64,000 nt of DNA. It comes from Hyaloperonospora brassicae. Lineage: Eukaryota; Oomycota; Peronosporomycetes; Peronosporales; Peronosporaceae. Location of the stretch: positions 1-64,000 of the forward strand of contig CANTFL010001046.1 in assembly GCA_947650285.1 (NCBI GenBank). Direction: 5' to 3'. This document shows, in pieces, positions 9,795-21,658 of the stretch. Made by a program: the position numbers and the translations under genes. Under the pieces are notes generated by a model. The model made no database searches, had not been told where the DNA came from, and saw only the letters and a program-made list of their open reading frames with translations. Position 1 is the stretch's first letter. Every line of letters begins with the position of its first letter.

Positions 9795-10600
9795 CACCAA
9801 AGTAATGCCGAAGACCAGATTCACAAACTTTGATGACGTGGCGGCATTTTACCAACACGTCAGTAGTACACCTACCATTGTCGATTACCAAAAAAATAGA
9901 ACGAAGTGAATGATATGAGCAGCTATAAATAACGCGTATCAGCATTGTATGTAATCGTTTGTCACTAATAGCATTTTGTTCAATGGGTTGCCACGACAAC
10001 AATTTGTGTGTACTTCAGAACTACCAGAAAGACATTGGGTCGAAACATTCGGCTACACACCATGCCAATTCACAAATTTCTACAGGCGTACTGGCAAAGT
10101 AAAGCCTTATAGATTGGGTGCATTATTTTCACTACTTAGTTAAATGGCGCGTGCGATCTTAGCGATTCTGTCTTATTTAAATCGCGAGATTTTATGGAAA
10201 CTGCTGAAACGTTAGAGTTCGATGCAAAAAAAGGTCTCTTAACAGCACCTTGTGAAACGGTCATATGCTGATGACCCGAAAATTTGCCAAAACATGTATC
10301 TGCCAATGACAGATCGTAATCAGAACTGTAAAAGCTATGAATGGCTGTCGCTTGAATTTTAGTTTATTGTCGTGATGTCTCGGTCCAGAGTTGATGGCTG
10401 AAAAGTGTAGTGCTCCAACGATAGGGTGAACAAGAAGGCGAACTTGTCGGCTACGGGGCAACAACTTAGCAGAGAATATGATGCTGCGCGTGCAAATGCC
10501 GAAATCGCCAAGATCCGGCCTTGGTAATCGATTTACTAGCATTACGGAGCAAACGATATGGCATCAATACATTTATTAAATTGCGTGAAGCTACGGAGGA
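9795..10600 (+). pseudogene. Decayed protein-coding remnant, unrecognised
   Basis: Plus-strand frames give protein-like runs separated by stops: MPKTRFTNFDDVAAFYQHV (from 9813), QQFVCTSELPERHWVETFGY (about 9995), MARAILAILSYLNREILW (10144) and DDPKICQNMYLPMTDRNQNC (about 10268). The composition is balanced, unlike translated AT-rich spacer. The order F-x-x-F-D-D-V-A-A-F...FVCT faintly recalls the N-terminal region of MULE/FAR1-type transposases, but I cannot confirm this. Opposing minus frames (9775-10002 and 10261-10542) are treated as shadows. No start-to-stop gene survives. Confidence 0.3.
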
Positions 10601-11599
10601 ATGAGATGTCGCCAATACTAATATATTTTTTTAGGGTAATATTTTGACCCTGGGTAGTCGGAATACAGATAAATGGCCTGCCGTTATCCAAAGACACGTC
10701 TTGGTTTAAAGTTATCACTTCTTAAAGTTATCACGTGTTCAGGTGTCAATTTCAAGACCTGTGACAGGTAAGGTACAGCACTAATTGATTGGTTGTTGTT
10801 ATGACGACTTGGCAGATGGTACGAAGAGAGACAGAAGCCACGTAGGACACTTAAGATTTTGGGGATGGGGACAGGGTGAGACTGTTGACATGTGGGAGCA
10901 GCATACGAGATGTGCTAGCTGGACGCACGCCACCAGTAAATTGACCAGGTGAAATTTCAGTCTCATTGTAGATTCATGTAGTGGTTTTTACAAGCACGAA
11001 GGATTAATGCTAATATCTTTCTCTTTAACTTCTGACTACTTATACACGAGTATAACTACTAATGCATACGTTCATAATTGTAGCCAAGGCAAACGACATA
11101 TAGAAAGCTAAGCACATTGTGGCGCTGAGCACTAGTATCTTTACAATACGGCGGGTACCATGCTTTCCTATGCGTTATTTTAATTTGTAGCTACGCGATT
11201 GCCTGACAGCTTTTTGTGTTCAGAATAAAGAATCATCGACAGTATGCGGGAGCCCTTCACCGGGGACACAAATCAATTCATAAAGCGGTATAACGGATCA
11301 ATTACCTCATAATGATGAGAAAGTATGTTTAGAGAAGAGCAGATCTATGACGGGGTCCGTGGTCAAGACCTGGCGGAATGTGTAAAGTAGGTTAATTTAT
11401 TGATAGTGTTACCTCACCACCGCCGCGTGCGCGTCAATGGAGAGCTATGTCCGCCCTCCGCAATAATTTGGTCAGGTAAGCGTGTCCCACGCAACGAGTT
11501 AGGCGAGTGTAAAGTCCCGGTAGATGCTGTCGCGACCGCTACTCGGGGATTAATGGGTAGCGCGGATTTTTTATATAAATTACTTACATTTTGCATCCC
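10601..11599. other. Spacer; no supported gene
   Basis: Nothing recognisable up to about 11400. From 11400 to 11570 GC rises (GTGCGCGTCAATGGAG, AACGAGTTAGGCG) and both strands are open for about 65-75 codons. This may be part of the upstream exon of the following ORF or a repeat fragment. Confidence 0.25.
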
Positions 11600-12031
11600 A
11601 TGCTTAATGGTGTCCATAAACCACTTATATTAGTAAATGAACGCCACAGTAGTCACTCAAACGGTGAGATTGTGCTCAAGGCGGTGCGACTTATAATCAG
11701 CGTTTGTCTTATATTATCACTACCAAGCCATTTCCAGCAAAAGCTAGACTCAATTGTGCTTAACCTTTTTAAGTATAGCATCGAGGTCGTGAGACGCGAG
11801 TACAATCTAAACATGGGAGAAGTCTCCATCGCTTGTCAAACAGTAATTATATTGGTAAGAGAATTGTGCAATAGGGCAATCGTAGGCAAACCTGCTGTTG
11901 TGGTCCATACCATTAGAGCGTGCGGAGTCTCGCCTGTATCACTGCCGCAAAAGAAGCGTTGGCTTAGCATGACTAAAGATGGTGTGTCAAGTACGTCGAT
12001 TTGCCACCCATCGTCAAAGTCGAAGAGATAG
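11600..12031 (+). CDS. Hypothetical ORF, 143 aa
   Basis: ATG at 11600 (an in-frame TTG lies 9 bp upstream); stop at 12029-12031. No domain is recognised. The middle is hydrophobic and helical in character (VRLIISVCLILSLPSHF, residues about 30-46), so one membrane segment is possible but not at the extreme N-terminus. The C-terminus is basic and Ser-rich (STSICHPSSKSKR). It is the longest open frame outside clear transposon proteins here, with local GC well above the AT-rich DNA on its right. It could be a host gene, an exon, or a transposon fragment. No promoter or intron evidence was found. Confidence 0.25.
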   Translation: MLNGVHKPLILVNERHSSHSNGEIVLKAVRLIISVCLILSLPSHFQQKLDSIVLNLFKYSIEVVRREYNLNMGEVSIACQTVIILVRELCNRAIVGKPAVVVHTIRACGVSPVSLPQKKRWLSMTKDGVSSTSICHPSSKSKR

Positions 12032-12698
12032 TGAATACCAATATTATAATGATTTTAGATTTTTTTAATCATGACCTTTGCCACGCCAGACTATCAACGT
12101 GATAAGGCTACTCTTATTCGCGTAAATCCTTGCAAAACATAAACGTATAGCTATCTTCCCAAATTTAAACTGCATTTTTATATGTCGAATTTGACGATAA
12201 TATAACATTTTTGAAAAATTCTTGCGGAAGCCATTAATGCATATTTTCGCGCGCCTTAGCAAAAAAAAACGAAGAAGTCGAACAGTTTTCTTGGTCGTAA
12301 GATCTTCTTATATATTGTCATTTTCGCGATAATTTAAAGACACATTATACATTTTAAAATTTGTTAATATCGGCGAAATGCCACAGCGTGGGGTCATCAT
12401 ATATTATAGAATAATTTAAATTGTACATAAAAGTGTATAAAAGGTACGAGGAGAGATGTACATATCATATCAGGCACCACCAACGACCACATCCCGTCGC
12501 TAAAATGATTCTTTATTACTACACACCCTTGCATTTTTAAACTATCTATCTTTATCCCATCAGCCTTCATTAAAAATCAACTTACTTTTTACTACGAATG
12601 ATAAATAATTAAAATTAACATATGCGAGAAAAAATGAAGCACCAACGCACCTATAGCGACAAGAAAAGAGAAGTTAATATTTTTAAGGTTATTAAATA
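12032..12698. other. AT-rich spacer; nothing seen
   Basis: AT-rich, without coding-like composition or recognised repeats. A 65-aa minus frame (12065-12262) is within chance expectation. Confidence 0.5.
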
Positions 12699-13678
12699 TG
12701 TGGTGGAGTAGTGATCGCTCTTACAGTTAGTTGATCCCAACTGCACAAATAAAATAGGACTACCTATTTCGTGGTAAAACGTTTGATCCTCTTGCGTACC
12801 CGTCGATGAAGCCGGCCGCACTCTTTGAGGTAGACTAAGGTCAATTCCGAACTCGATCGTGTGTAAATTCGAATTTTTGCGTATAAAATTATCACTTTGG
12901 CTGGTGTACCTGTACGATGCTCGATATGAGTTACCGTGATCCTTACGAGATTAGGTTTCCAAATAAATACTTGATTGGTGCGCTATTTAAACACCTGAGC
13001 CGTTTCGCGATTTTGCAGATTCGCCTTTCCTAATTTGCTGCGTTCGATCGCAGTTACAATTATTGTTTAAGAGTCCATTTACCTCGCCACACAATACATG
13101 GAAATCGCTTGATTATAGAATGCAACTTTTGTACATATCGGATGGTTATTATTCCAATTCTAATTAGAAAGGACCCGTGTACTTAAAGCCTATATAGCTA
13201 TATTTAATGCTATCAAATTCAACTAAAAAAATAATATATCTACAGGCCTGTCTGTATCGCGCCTATATAAGCTACACATTTCCGTCTATAGGAATTCGCT
13301 CCTTTGTACCTGTGTGTAGTATACCCAGTGCGCTTTCTCTGGAACGTTTGCGAGACCCACACCCGACTTGAATACAACTTGCTTAAGGCTCGCGACCTCT
13401 GATCGGAATTGTAGGATCGGATCAGATTTGCCTGATAGGAAAAGGACCATACGATCAGATCGAGACCGCGGGACCGAATTAAAACCGTGACATCAATTCG
13501 GGACATCGAGTGCCAACGCAAACTCTTGGTAATTCCGTAGTATTGAAAATGTTGTTTCTAAGGCTTTCTTTATCACTTCAGCGTCATCACATATTTCGAA
13601 TGTATGTTACGATTTCATGATCTGGTCTGTTTGAATACCTAATCGTGAGCCACCCAACCTATTCGTATTTTGACTACA
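12699..13678 (-). repeat. Detached family-2 LTR (about 980 bp)
   Basis: The plus strand begins TGTGGTGGAGTAGTGATCGC (compare TGTGGTGGAGTGGGTATCGC at 45061) and ends ...TTTTGACTACA. Internal matches: CTCGATATGAGTTACCGTGATC, TTGCTGCGTTCGATCG, GACCCACACCCGACTTGAA and AATCGTGAGCCACCCA, all in the same order as in the 62.6-kb copy. No gag or pol is adjacent, so it is probably a solo LTR. Flanking target-site duplication is not evident. The minus frame at 13240-13521 lies inside it and is not a gene. Confidence 0.65.
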
Positions 13679-16600
13679 GAGTATTTTTCAGATTTTAATT
13701 CGTGCTAGATGGAGATGTAGGATCCTGAGCTAAACTCAGCGGTAAAAGCTAGTGAAAATATCATTTTATTGTCATACAAATCATCATTTTTATGATTAAT
13801 CGTTATTCTCTTTTTTATTTCTATGATTCAATTCGCTAAAGCATTGGTGCAACCCGCATGGTGTCGTAATTTATAAATATAACTGTGTGTATGTCACGCT
13901 TATAAAGAATCACAATCAAATTCTCGAATCAAACTTAATATTTTTTGGCGTTACAAATAAAAGGTCTGATATATTTTTTTAATTTTTTTCTACAAAATTA
14001 GCAGATGAATCGAACAAATTAAGCTATAGAGGTTGAAGGCTGACATTTCTGGCCAAGGCTGACCAAATTTACGTAGAAATCAATGTTAGTGATGCGAATA
14101 ATGACGTTAGCACGTCGATAGACTATAATTTCATTAAAAGGGGTCATGTTAAATCTTTACCTTATAAAGATGTCTCCCTTCAAAGTTATTGCCGTCGCGC
14201 TTGCATTGACCTATATGTAGGATATTGGGATTGCTTTAGTCATAACAAATTCGAAATCTATACCATGTCCTTCTAATATTTCAGCTTGCTTTAAATAAGC
14301 TCAAATGCCTAACTTTTTGCGGTATGTCACTCGTATCCTTTTAAAGTGAGCAACAAGACGTTGATGGAAAGTTTAATTACGGTCTATGATATTCGTTTCT
14401 CCGCAGCATATTTGACTTCATTCAAATAGGAAAATTTTACAATCTAGGCCTATAAGCTATCCGTTAATTCTGGAGCATGTTTATGATGTATGAAAGCTGT
14501 GATTTTTAGATACACCAAAAAGCTGCGATAGTTAGTATCAGACATGAACTTTTGGAGTAACTTAGCACGAGACTCACACACCGACTACGTTGTGGTCAAC
14601 TGCCTTAAACTATTACGCAGTGTACGTCAAATTAAGAGATGAGACTCTTCAAAGAACAAGCTTATCTAAGTATGCAAAACTAGAAGCGTATTTTGGTACA
14701 TTTTCAGTGGTTATATATGATTTAAAACCATTTACGAATAATATGTACATGAAAAACAAAATTATAAGTCCCTGCTCATTAGCAATTACGAGCTTCTGGG
14801 CATAATTGGAGTCTATTTTTGTCATAACTATTGGACTGTATGATCGATCATTTTTTAGCAGTTCAAGTTTAACCATAAAAGTTACATTTTTACTATACCT
14901 ACTCAGATTACTATATTTGTAAAGTATAACCAATTAAGATACAAATAATTTCATGACTTAATTTTGAGGACGAAGACATGTCACATACTTCGTTGCTTGT
15001 ACTTGCCGATAAAAATGTGCCTTAATCTATTCTAAGACGGATTGGAACGCTGATGTTCAGTATTTGTATAAAAAAAGAATATATAAACTAAATCCTTGCC
15101 AATTTGTAAATAAAGTATATGACAACAATTTTCGCTTGTATGTTGTAAATTCCCTTGCTGAAAAACTTGAGGCCGTCTGGATAACAATGACACGTGTGTT
15201 TGTATAATGTTGTACTGTATGCAAAACTGATAATTTGTCGTGAATTTATACATGCACCGCGCACATAATGACAGCCCTTAATAGCGAAAAATGGCAACCT
15301 TTTAGGCCGATAGTAATAAATTATTACAATAATATTCTAATCTATATTATGTGCAATGATAAGCTATTTTAAATAAAATGTTTTTACGTATGTAGTATTC
15401 ATCACATTGATAGTCACAGACCACGAAAAAAAGATACAGTTTCGTTTAAATTATATGCTACTTAACCAAAGTATAAATGCTGCTCGATTTATGGCGCGAT
15501 TATATAGAGCGAACACAAGCTTACCACGCTATGTTATAAAATTTAAAAGGGTAATAAATCTGAAATGGAATGTTTATAAAGAATTTGGACGGGCATATAT
15601 CCGTATTAGCTATTTACATTACTTAATGGATATCTAAGATTATAAATGTTTGGCTAGAGACACCACGGAAATGAAGCAAATTTAAAAATCGGTGACTTAA
15701 AAACATAAAACTCTACCCTTCGCTCATGTGAATAATTCAAGCCGTCTGAAAATTAAGACGAAGATAAGCTTGTAAAATAGTAATAAGAAAGCGCTCGCAC
15801 TAACAACTGAGATTTCTAATATTATACTTTGTTTATAACAATGGGACGCGACGTCTAGCTAGACGGTGTCGGTCACAACGTTACAAGTAACGCAGCAGTA
15901 AAAGAAGCTTCTACAACGCCGATATTATAAATTAAGCGTAGAAAAGGCCGCCTCTATCAGCATTACTATATAGTATAATAGTCTTATACGCAAAATCGAA
16001 GAATTGCCACGATGTCAATAATAAAGCTGTTAATATACTACGTTCACTTGCGAAAGATGCGTATTAAATTTCAATCGTTTAAAAAAAGGTGAGTATATAT
16101 TTGGAGCTACAACATGTCGAATAACAATGTAAAAGCTAAACATTACCTTTTCATATAAATAGACCACAAATCAATGTCGAATTGTGCAACTACTATATAA
16201 ATACTTATACATTATTATTCAGCGCTAAAAGCTTACAAAAAGAACCTATAAAGGGACTTTTATCATTCTAGCGCATGAATGACACATATTTAAATAGAAT
16301 GCTGACAATGAAAGGGTGATGACATTGGTTTAAAAGGCGTTTTTGTCCATCAAATTAAATAAGATGGGGCGCATCTTAGCGCTTGGATGCGAGCAATCAA
16401 GTCTAGCATATTAAGTTCTACAGCCAATCTTTTCATACATAGGTATTTGTGAAATAATTGATTAAAATAGTGCAAATTGGAAAGGCAAAAATAAGCTACT
16501 TAATCGCTATATATGAAAAAAAGATTTAGGGCTCCAACTACGCACGCTTTAACAATATTATAAAGATAAGCAATAAAGGCCTTTTTCAACATTCGAAAAG

Positions 16601-17556
16601 AGTGACGGGTTTTAGGCAGCCCTGATCACGTATTTAAGACACAGTAAACGACTGGTAGCATGCTAGTAAAAAGTTATAGTAGCATTTAGCCGCATTCATA
16701 CGATAAACTATGTATTTTTAAATGATTAATTAGTCCAAAATAGCAAATCTTAAAGTTTTTATTATATATAAGACCAAAACAGGTACTCTGTAGTCCTGAT
16801 TTTTTACGATGCGTCATCCCGATCATAGATAGGTAAGAAACAGCCTAGAATCTTGGATATATTTTATACAGCAAAATTTTTACACAATAATATAATTGAC
16901 CCCAGGATCTGCACCCCTTAAAATAAAGCTCCTGTGGTTTCTTTAATAATAAATGTCACTATGATGAAACATATGAAACATGTGACTTAAATTCACTATG
17001 ATTTTATAATTTCTTCATTTTTTATCATTTCGTTCTATAATAACCATATATTACCTCTTTAGAAGTAATATATGGCTCGTTCGACGTTATGTATAGCTAA
17101 ATGCTATATACTGAATCATTTAATGTTTTAGTTCTCAGCAAATATATTCAATCAAATAGGCTAATCCACATCATACGATATCTATCTAATTTATGGGCAT
17201 ATGTCAGTCTGTTTACTAAAAAGGGACGCAATATAAAAAAAGACAAAATAAACATAAAAATGTTTTGGGTTAATAATAGCGACATTTGGACGAGCATCGT
17301 TTATATTCGGACATTTTACCCCTTCCAGAATTTGATCACGAAAGCTTTTCTATCATAAAAAATAAGTAGCTGCTGCGTAATCATGAGCATGTTAGACTCT
17401 ATTTTTAAGCCGGACTTTGTGCAGGTCAACGGCTTCAAACGCAATATAAATTAATTTGATCGACTTGTATAAGGTAACAGGCTGTGGAATGCGTTACCAA
17501 TATGTTTCCTAATATATAGCAAATCAAGATTGCATAATTAAGGTGTGGAAAAACCA
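13679..17556. other. AT-rich desert
   Basis: Very AT-rich; open frames (for example 14590-14805, 14649-14933, 15407-15637, 17101-17358) are translations of A/T-rich DNA with no motif. The only structure noted is a small perfect inverted repeat at 17044-17075. Confidence 0.6.
17044..17075. repeat. Small perfect inverted repeat
   Basis: CCATATATTAC and GTAATATATGG (11 bp arms) flank a 10-nt loop CTCTTTAGAA. The arms are AT-rich and the function is unknown; it may be chance in AT-rich DNA. Confidence 0.5.
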
Positions 17557-17564
17557 ATTTTAAT
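17557..17564. repeat. Probable 8-bp target-site duplication, left
   Basis: ATTTTAAT immediately outside the left inverted repeat, against ATTGTAAT immediately outside the right one (21757-21764): 7 of 8 match. MULEs usually make 8-11 bp duplications. Part of the identity could be accidental in AT-rich DNA. Confidence 0.5.
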
Positions 17565-17662
17565 GTAATGTAGATAAAATAATGCTCCAGAATATATGAA
17601 AACAAAATATGCCCTAGACAGTTAAACAAAATTGCCCCAGATAATTAAGAAAAAAATGCCCC
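17565..17662 (+). repeat. Subterminal repeat cluster, left end
   Basis: Four consecutive units of about 23-27 bp, each an A/T-rich run ending in TGCTCC, TGCCCT, TGCCCC or TGCCCC (ending near 17588, 17615, 17638, 17662). Mirrored exactly at 21659-21756. Candidate transposase-binding sites. Confidence 0.65.
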
Positions 17663-17676
17663 ACGTCCCAGGTGAC

Positions 17677-18045
17677 TCAGGTTAATGCGGCACACATACA
17701 ATCATCCGTCCTTAAATCATTTTCGTTTTCCTGTTGAAGGCCGTGACCAACCCCGGCCCTGTTTGGCAAGCCGCGGAGAGGGTTCTGCCGCGGGCGTGCC
17801 GCGATTGCAGCCACCAGTAGGAGGCGCAAACGCGATACAATAGTACGTAAACGCGTCTTTGTATTATTGGTAGCGACCGTAAAAACAGTCGGGCCGTGGT
17901 AATGTTGCTGATATGTAATGTTATTGCTTTTGTTATTGTTGTTTAAGTTAATATTGTTGATGCTGTTGCTGCTACTGTTGATGCTGTTGCTGCTACTGTT
18001 GATGCTGCTGCTACTGTTGATGCTGCTACTGCTGTTTTGATGCTG
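17677..18045 (-). other. Open frame in left MULE arm (122 codons, outward)
   Basis: A stop-to-stop frame reading outward: Ser/Asn/Ile-rich repeats from the triplet tract, then a basic segment through the GC-rich block with RLLLVAAIAARPRQNPLRGL, ending TGA at 17677-17679. There is no ATG near its beginning; it would need an upstream exon or a non-ATG start. It may be an accidental frame in a GC-rich repeat. Confidence 0.2.
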
Positions 18046-18135
18046 CTACTGCTGTTTTGATGCTGCTAATGTTGTAGACGCTGCGGTTGCTGGTATGTTT
18101 GCTCTATTGATGCTGCTGCTGTTGCTCTAGGTGGT
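17930..18135. repeat. TGCTG(T/C)-type triplet microsatellite
   Basis: Imperfect tract of TGCTGTTGC / TGATGCTGC units inside the left MULE arm; the shorter mirror lies at about 21190-21380. Length differs between arms, so it is evolving by slippage independently of the rest of the arm. Confidence 0.85.
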
Positions 18136-19021
18136 GCGATTGCTGTTAATGGCGTTCTACTTGTGAGATCAAATTTACCTTCATGCTTATCAGGTTAGAT
18201 ACTATAAAAGCTTAATCATATCAATAGACACCAATTTATCTATTCTTCTGTTCAGCTGGTATTGATGAGTTCAATGTCTGCAGACTTCTTTGTCAGCAGA
18301 CATCTGTCAGAAGGAAACGTGCGATGATGTCTTAAGCAAATTTAACGAAGTTTTTTGTCACTTGATCGAACAACAACGTGGTTAGATCATTTTTATCCTG
18401 ATGTTGTGGCTTGGTATTGTACGTATATATGTCATGTCAATATCATCGACTCGGGTTTAAATTGATGATACCATCCAAACTTGCTGCACGCTCAAATCTT
18501 TGGAAATTGCAATTGTGTCAATTTTAGGGAATATGTACCTAAATATATAGCCTTGAAATTGCTGATTTAGACATCTTATTGCAGAATGACAAATTTCGGC
18601 GCTGATTAAGAAATTTTACAGTTTTTTCCCGAAATTTCCCTTATAAACAGCAACGTGACATGTGCAGAATGCAAGAGGTTTTTTTGAAGACATTATATAT
18701 AAAGTGTGTCAAAGGGGGCAATATATGCTGTATTTGGCATAGGTATCATGCCAAAGTCAGATTTCGCAGAAAGGTAGACTATTATTATGATATATCTAAT
18801 TTTTTACTGAAGGAACGCTATATGGGATGAATAATGCATGTTTCATATATTTCATGCAGTTGAGAATCTAACCCATTCAAGAGTGTTAAATTTTTCGTAC
18901 ACGATTCTCGCTAATGGTCAATTTGGTTTCAAATTTCATATTTTCCGTTATGAAGCTTGTCGATATTCTCTGACGCTTCTTGCGAAGAAATTATCTTTTA
19001 TTTGATGCAGGTAATTTTTGT

Positions 19022-20297
19022 TATCGTAGAAGCGTCACAAACACCTCTTGTAAATATTCTTTCACCACGTCCGGCCGAATGTTACTTTTGGATATCTCAG
19101 AATATGCCATTTTAAACGTCAATGTTTTGAATAAGTCGTGATAAGAATCGATCATAGATGCCATTTTACAGGAGTGAATCGATGCTAATAGCGCATTGAA
19201 GCAAGGACAAATAATGTCTTTATAATAAAACCAACGAGCTTATACACCTTTGTTGAGAAACGGAACTGAAAAATTGGCAATAAGGTTTCCCACTACTTTT
19301 TAAATCGCGACGATATATATGATTGCGAGCGTTAATCGAATTCACCGAGATCATCGAGCCAACCTGGATACTTTTTCAATTTGTGCAATTTGCGAAAGAC
19401 ATATGAAGTTTACTATACCGACCGACTTATGTTTTGTGCATTTTTAGCCCAATTGAAAGCTACGTAGATCTCAATCTTCATTAAACAAAAATTTATGAAG
19501 ATGACAGCGGGTCTCTTCTAATATTTTATTTACTGATCTCCTTGTGATTTAAAGTTAAGGTGATAAACCATAAATTTTGCAAATACAATGTCGACCATTT
19601 TACACGCACCACATTGTAGAGCAAATAGAGAGTTTTTGCATATAATAGAACAATATTAGCTGCCATCTTCTCGTTTTAAAGCATCGTTTAAAAGCGGGTC
19701 AAACTTCACGCTTCATTTTTTAGCATTTTGGACTTAAACATCTTATTGTAATTTGTCATTCGGTGTTAAAGCAAACACCTGGAATGTCCGGTGCAGTCGT
19801 CCGCATAGCTTCCATAAGTTTATTCTCCATAACTGACATCCCAAATGTAAAAGTTGGATTGATGAGATATTTTTAAATTTTAGAAACCAGATTTAATCAT
19901 TCTCACGGTCCATCGATACAAAGCCAATCCAAAAAGTTTAATTTCGTTCTTTTGGATGCACGCAGTAAGCAAAATTACACCGACTGAAGTTTTTCAGTAG
20001 TATAATTAATACATTCCTCGCTTAGACAATTTTTGAATGCTTAAGTACCGTCTAAAAATGATACTTGTGTGCATATATTCATCTTCATAATATCTATCTT
20101 CCTTGTATTTTCGTTTAATTTACTTCTGCAAAGTAGATTGGAAGTACACCGTATTGCTCAGTTATACTTTGAAGCATTTTCACCGTTGATAATATTTGTG
20201 CGTTTAAGTAGCTATTGCTACTTTCAAGAAATACTTTGTTTCTAAGCTTTTCACAAATTATCACAGGACTCACTTTCCGGCCAAAAGTCATGGTCAT
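19022..20297 (-). pseudogene. Broken MULE transposase
   Basis: Minus-strand fragments in N-to-C order. 20297-20115: KVSPVIICEKLRN ... ITEQYGVLPIYFAEV, like the segment before the MULE catalytic domain with its tyrosine and LP-Y-L motif. About 19985-19880: GVILLTACIQKNEIKLFGLA, matching the family hallmark GG-LL-A...N-I-P-A-A. About 19850-19770: NKLMEAMRTTAPDIPGVC, matching the KGL..A....P.A...C segment near the second catalytic Asp. 19262-19022: a clean 73-codon C-terminal-looking frame with SYHDLFKTLTF. Stops and frame changes separate the parts and the first Asp motif is not recognisable. The enzyme would cut at the inverted repeats; this copy cannot. Confidence 0.65.
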
Positions 20298-21293
20298 CTC
20301 TGTAATTTTAGTATTTTTAGGAATTTATTGACCGTTGCGAACCGTTCAGGAGCTCTTGTAAATTCGAAAACTGGACAAGATTGGGGTTCAAAACGTGCTG
20401 ATGGGCCGAACCTGTGCGAGAACGAAAACTGAACACCAAAGAGGAAGTCATTTCGTTTGTACCCGGCTTTAATATGTTATTTATCACTATATACACCGCA
20501 AAACGGACAATGCATCTTTGACAATGTTCGATGTCAGCTAAGGATATGTCGCTATTACTCTAATGACTACAGTTATTTCATCGGTTCCACATTCAATGCG
20601 TTTCGTCAATGCTTTCCAATATAGTGTCGCCAACTCTACTGAAGAGGGTCGACAGAAACAAAGGAATTAAAAGTTAGGTACCAGTACGACACAAAATCTG
20701 TTAAATATAATTTTTGTCTCTTCTTGCCATATAATGGCGGTTAATATTACCAGCTCCGACCGTATCTTTTCTAAAATACAAAGGCAGGTAAACTCTGCAA
20801 CTTTTTGTCCTGAAAAAGTTTTTCGTATAGCATTAAATGATACAGTTGTACTTTACAAAGATTTGAGCGTGCAGCAAGTTTGGATGGTACCATCAGTTTA
20901 AACCCGAGTCGATGATATTGACATGACATATATACGTACAATACCAAGCCACAACATCAGGATAAAAATGATCTAACCACGTTGTTGTTCGATCAAGTGA
21001 CAAAAAACTTCGTTAAATTTGCTTAAGACATCATCGCACGTTTCCCTTCTGACAGATGTCTGCTGACAAAGAAGTCTGCAGACATTGAACTCATCAATAC
21101 CAGCTGAACAGAAGAATAGATAAATTGGTGTCTATTGATATGATTAAGCTTTTATAGTATCTAACCTGATAAGCATGAAGGTAAATTTGATCTCACAAGT
21201 AGAACGCCAATAACAGCAATCGCACCACCTAGAGCAACAGCAGCAGCATCAATAGAGCAAACATACCAGCAACCGCAGCGTCTACAACATTAG

Positions 21294-21644
21294 CAGCATC
21301 AAAACAGCAGTAGCAGCATCAAAACAGCAGTAAGCAGCATCAACAGTAGCAGCAACAGCATCAACAATATTAACTTAAACAACAATAACAAAAGCAATAA
21401 CATTACATATCAGCAACATTACCACGGCCCGACTGTTTTTACGGTCGCTACCAATAATACAAAGACGCGTTTACGTACTATTGTATCGCGTTTGCGCCTC
21501 CTACTGGTGGCTGCAATCGCGGCACGCCCGCGGCAGAACCCTCTCCGCGGCTTGCCAAACAGGGCCGGGGTTGGTCACGGCCTTCAACAGGAAAACGAAA
21601 ATGATTTAAGGACGGATGATTGTATGTGTGCCGCATTAACCTGA
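21294..21644 (+). other. Open frame in right MULE arm (116 codons, outward)
   Basis: The mirror of the left-arm frame, running from after a TAG at 21291-21293 to the TGA at 21642-21644. The Ser/Asn repeat is shorter by several codons but the downstream basic segment is unchanged and in frame. No ATG is available in the first two thirds. Coding status is unknown. Confidence 0.2.
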
Positions 21645-21658
21645 GTCACCTGGGACGT

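Larger units (their letters stand above)
17565..18501 (+). repeat. Left terminal inverted repeat of MULE
   Basis: About 937 bp. In order inward: four subterminal TGC(C/T)(C/T)C-ended units (17565-17662), the GC-rich block (CCGCGG...CCGCGGGC), a TGCTGN triplet tract (about 17930-18135), then unique sequence to CTCAAATCTTT at 18501. It is longer than the right arm by about 37 bp, almost all within the triplet tract. Confidence 0.9.

Noticed and set aside
13240..13521. 93-codon minus ORF with Arg/Ser-rich protein
   Set aside because: Entirely inside a detached family-2 LTR and not conserved in the other LTR copies.
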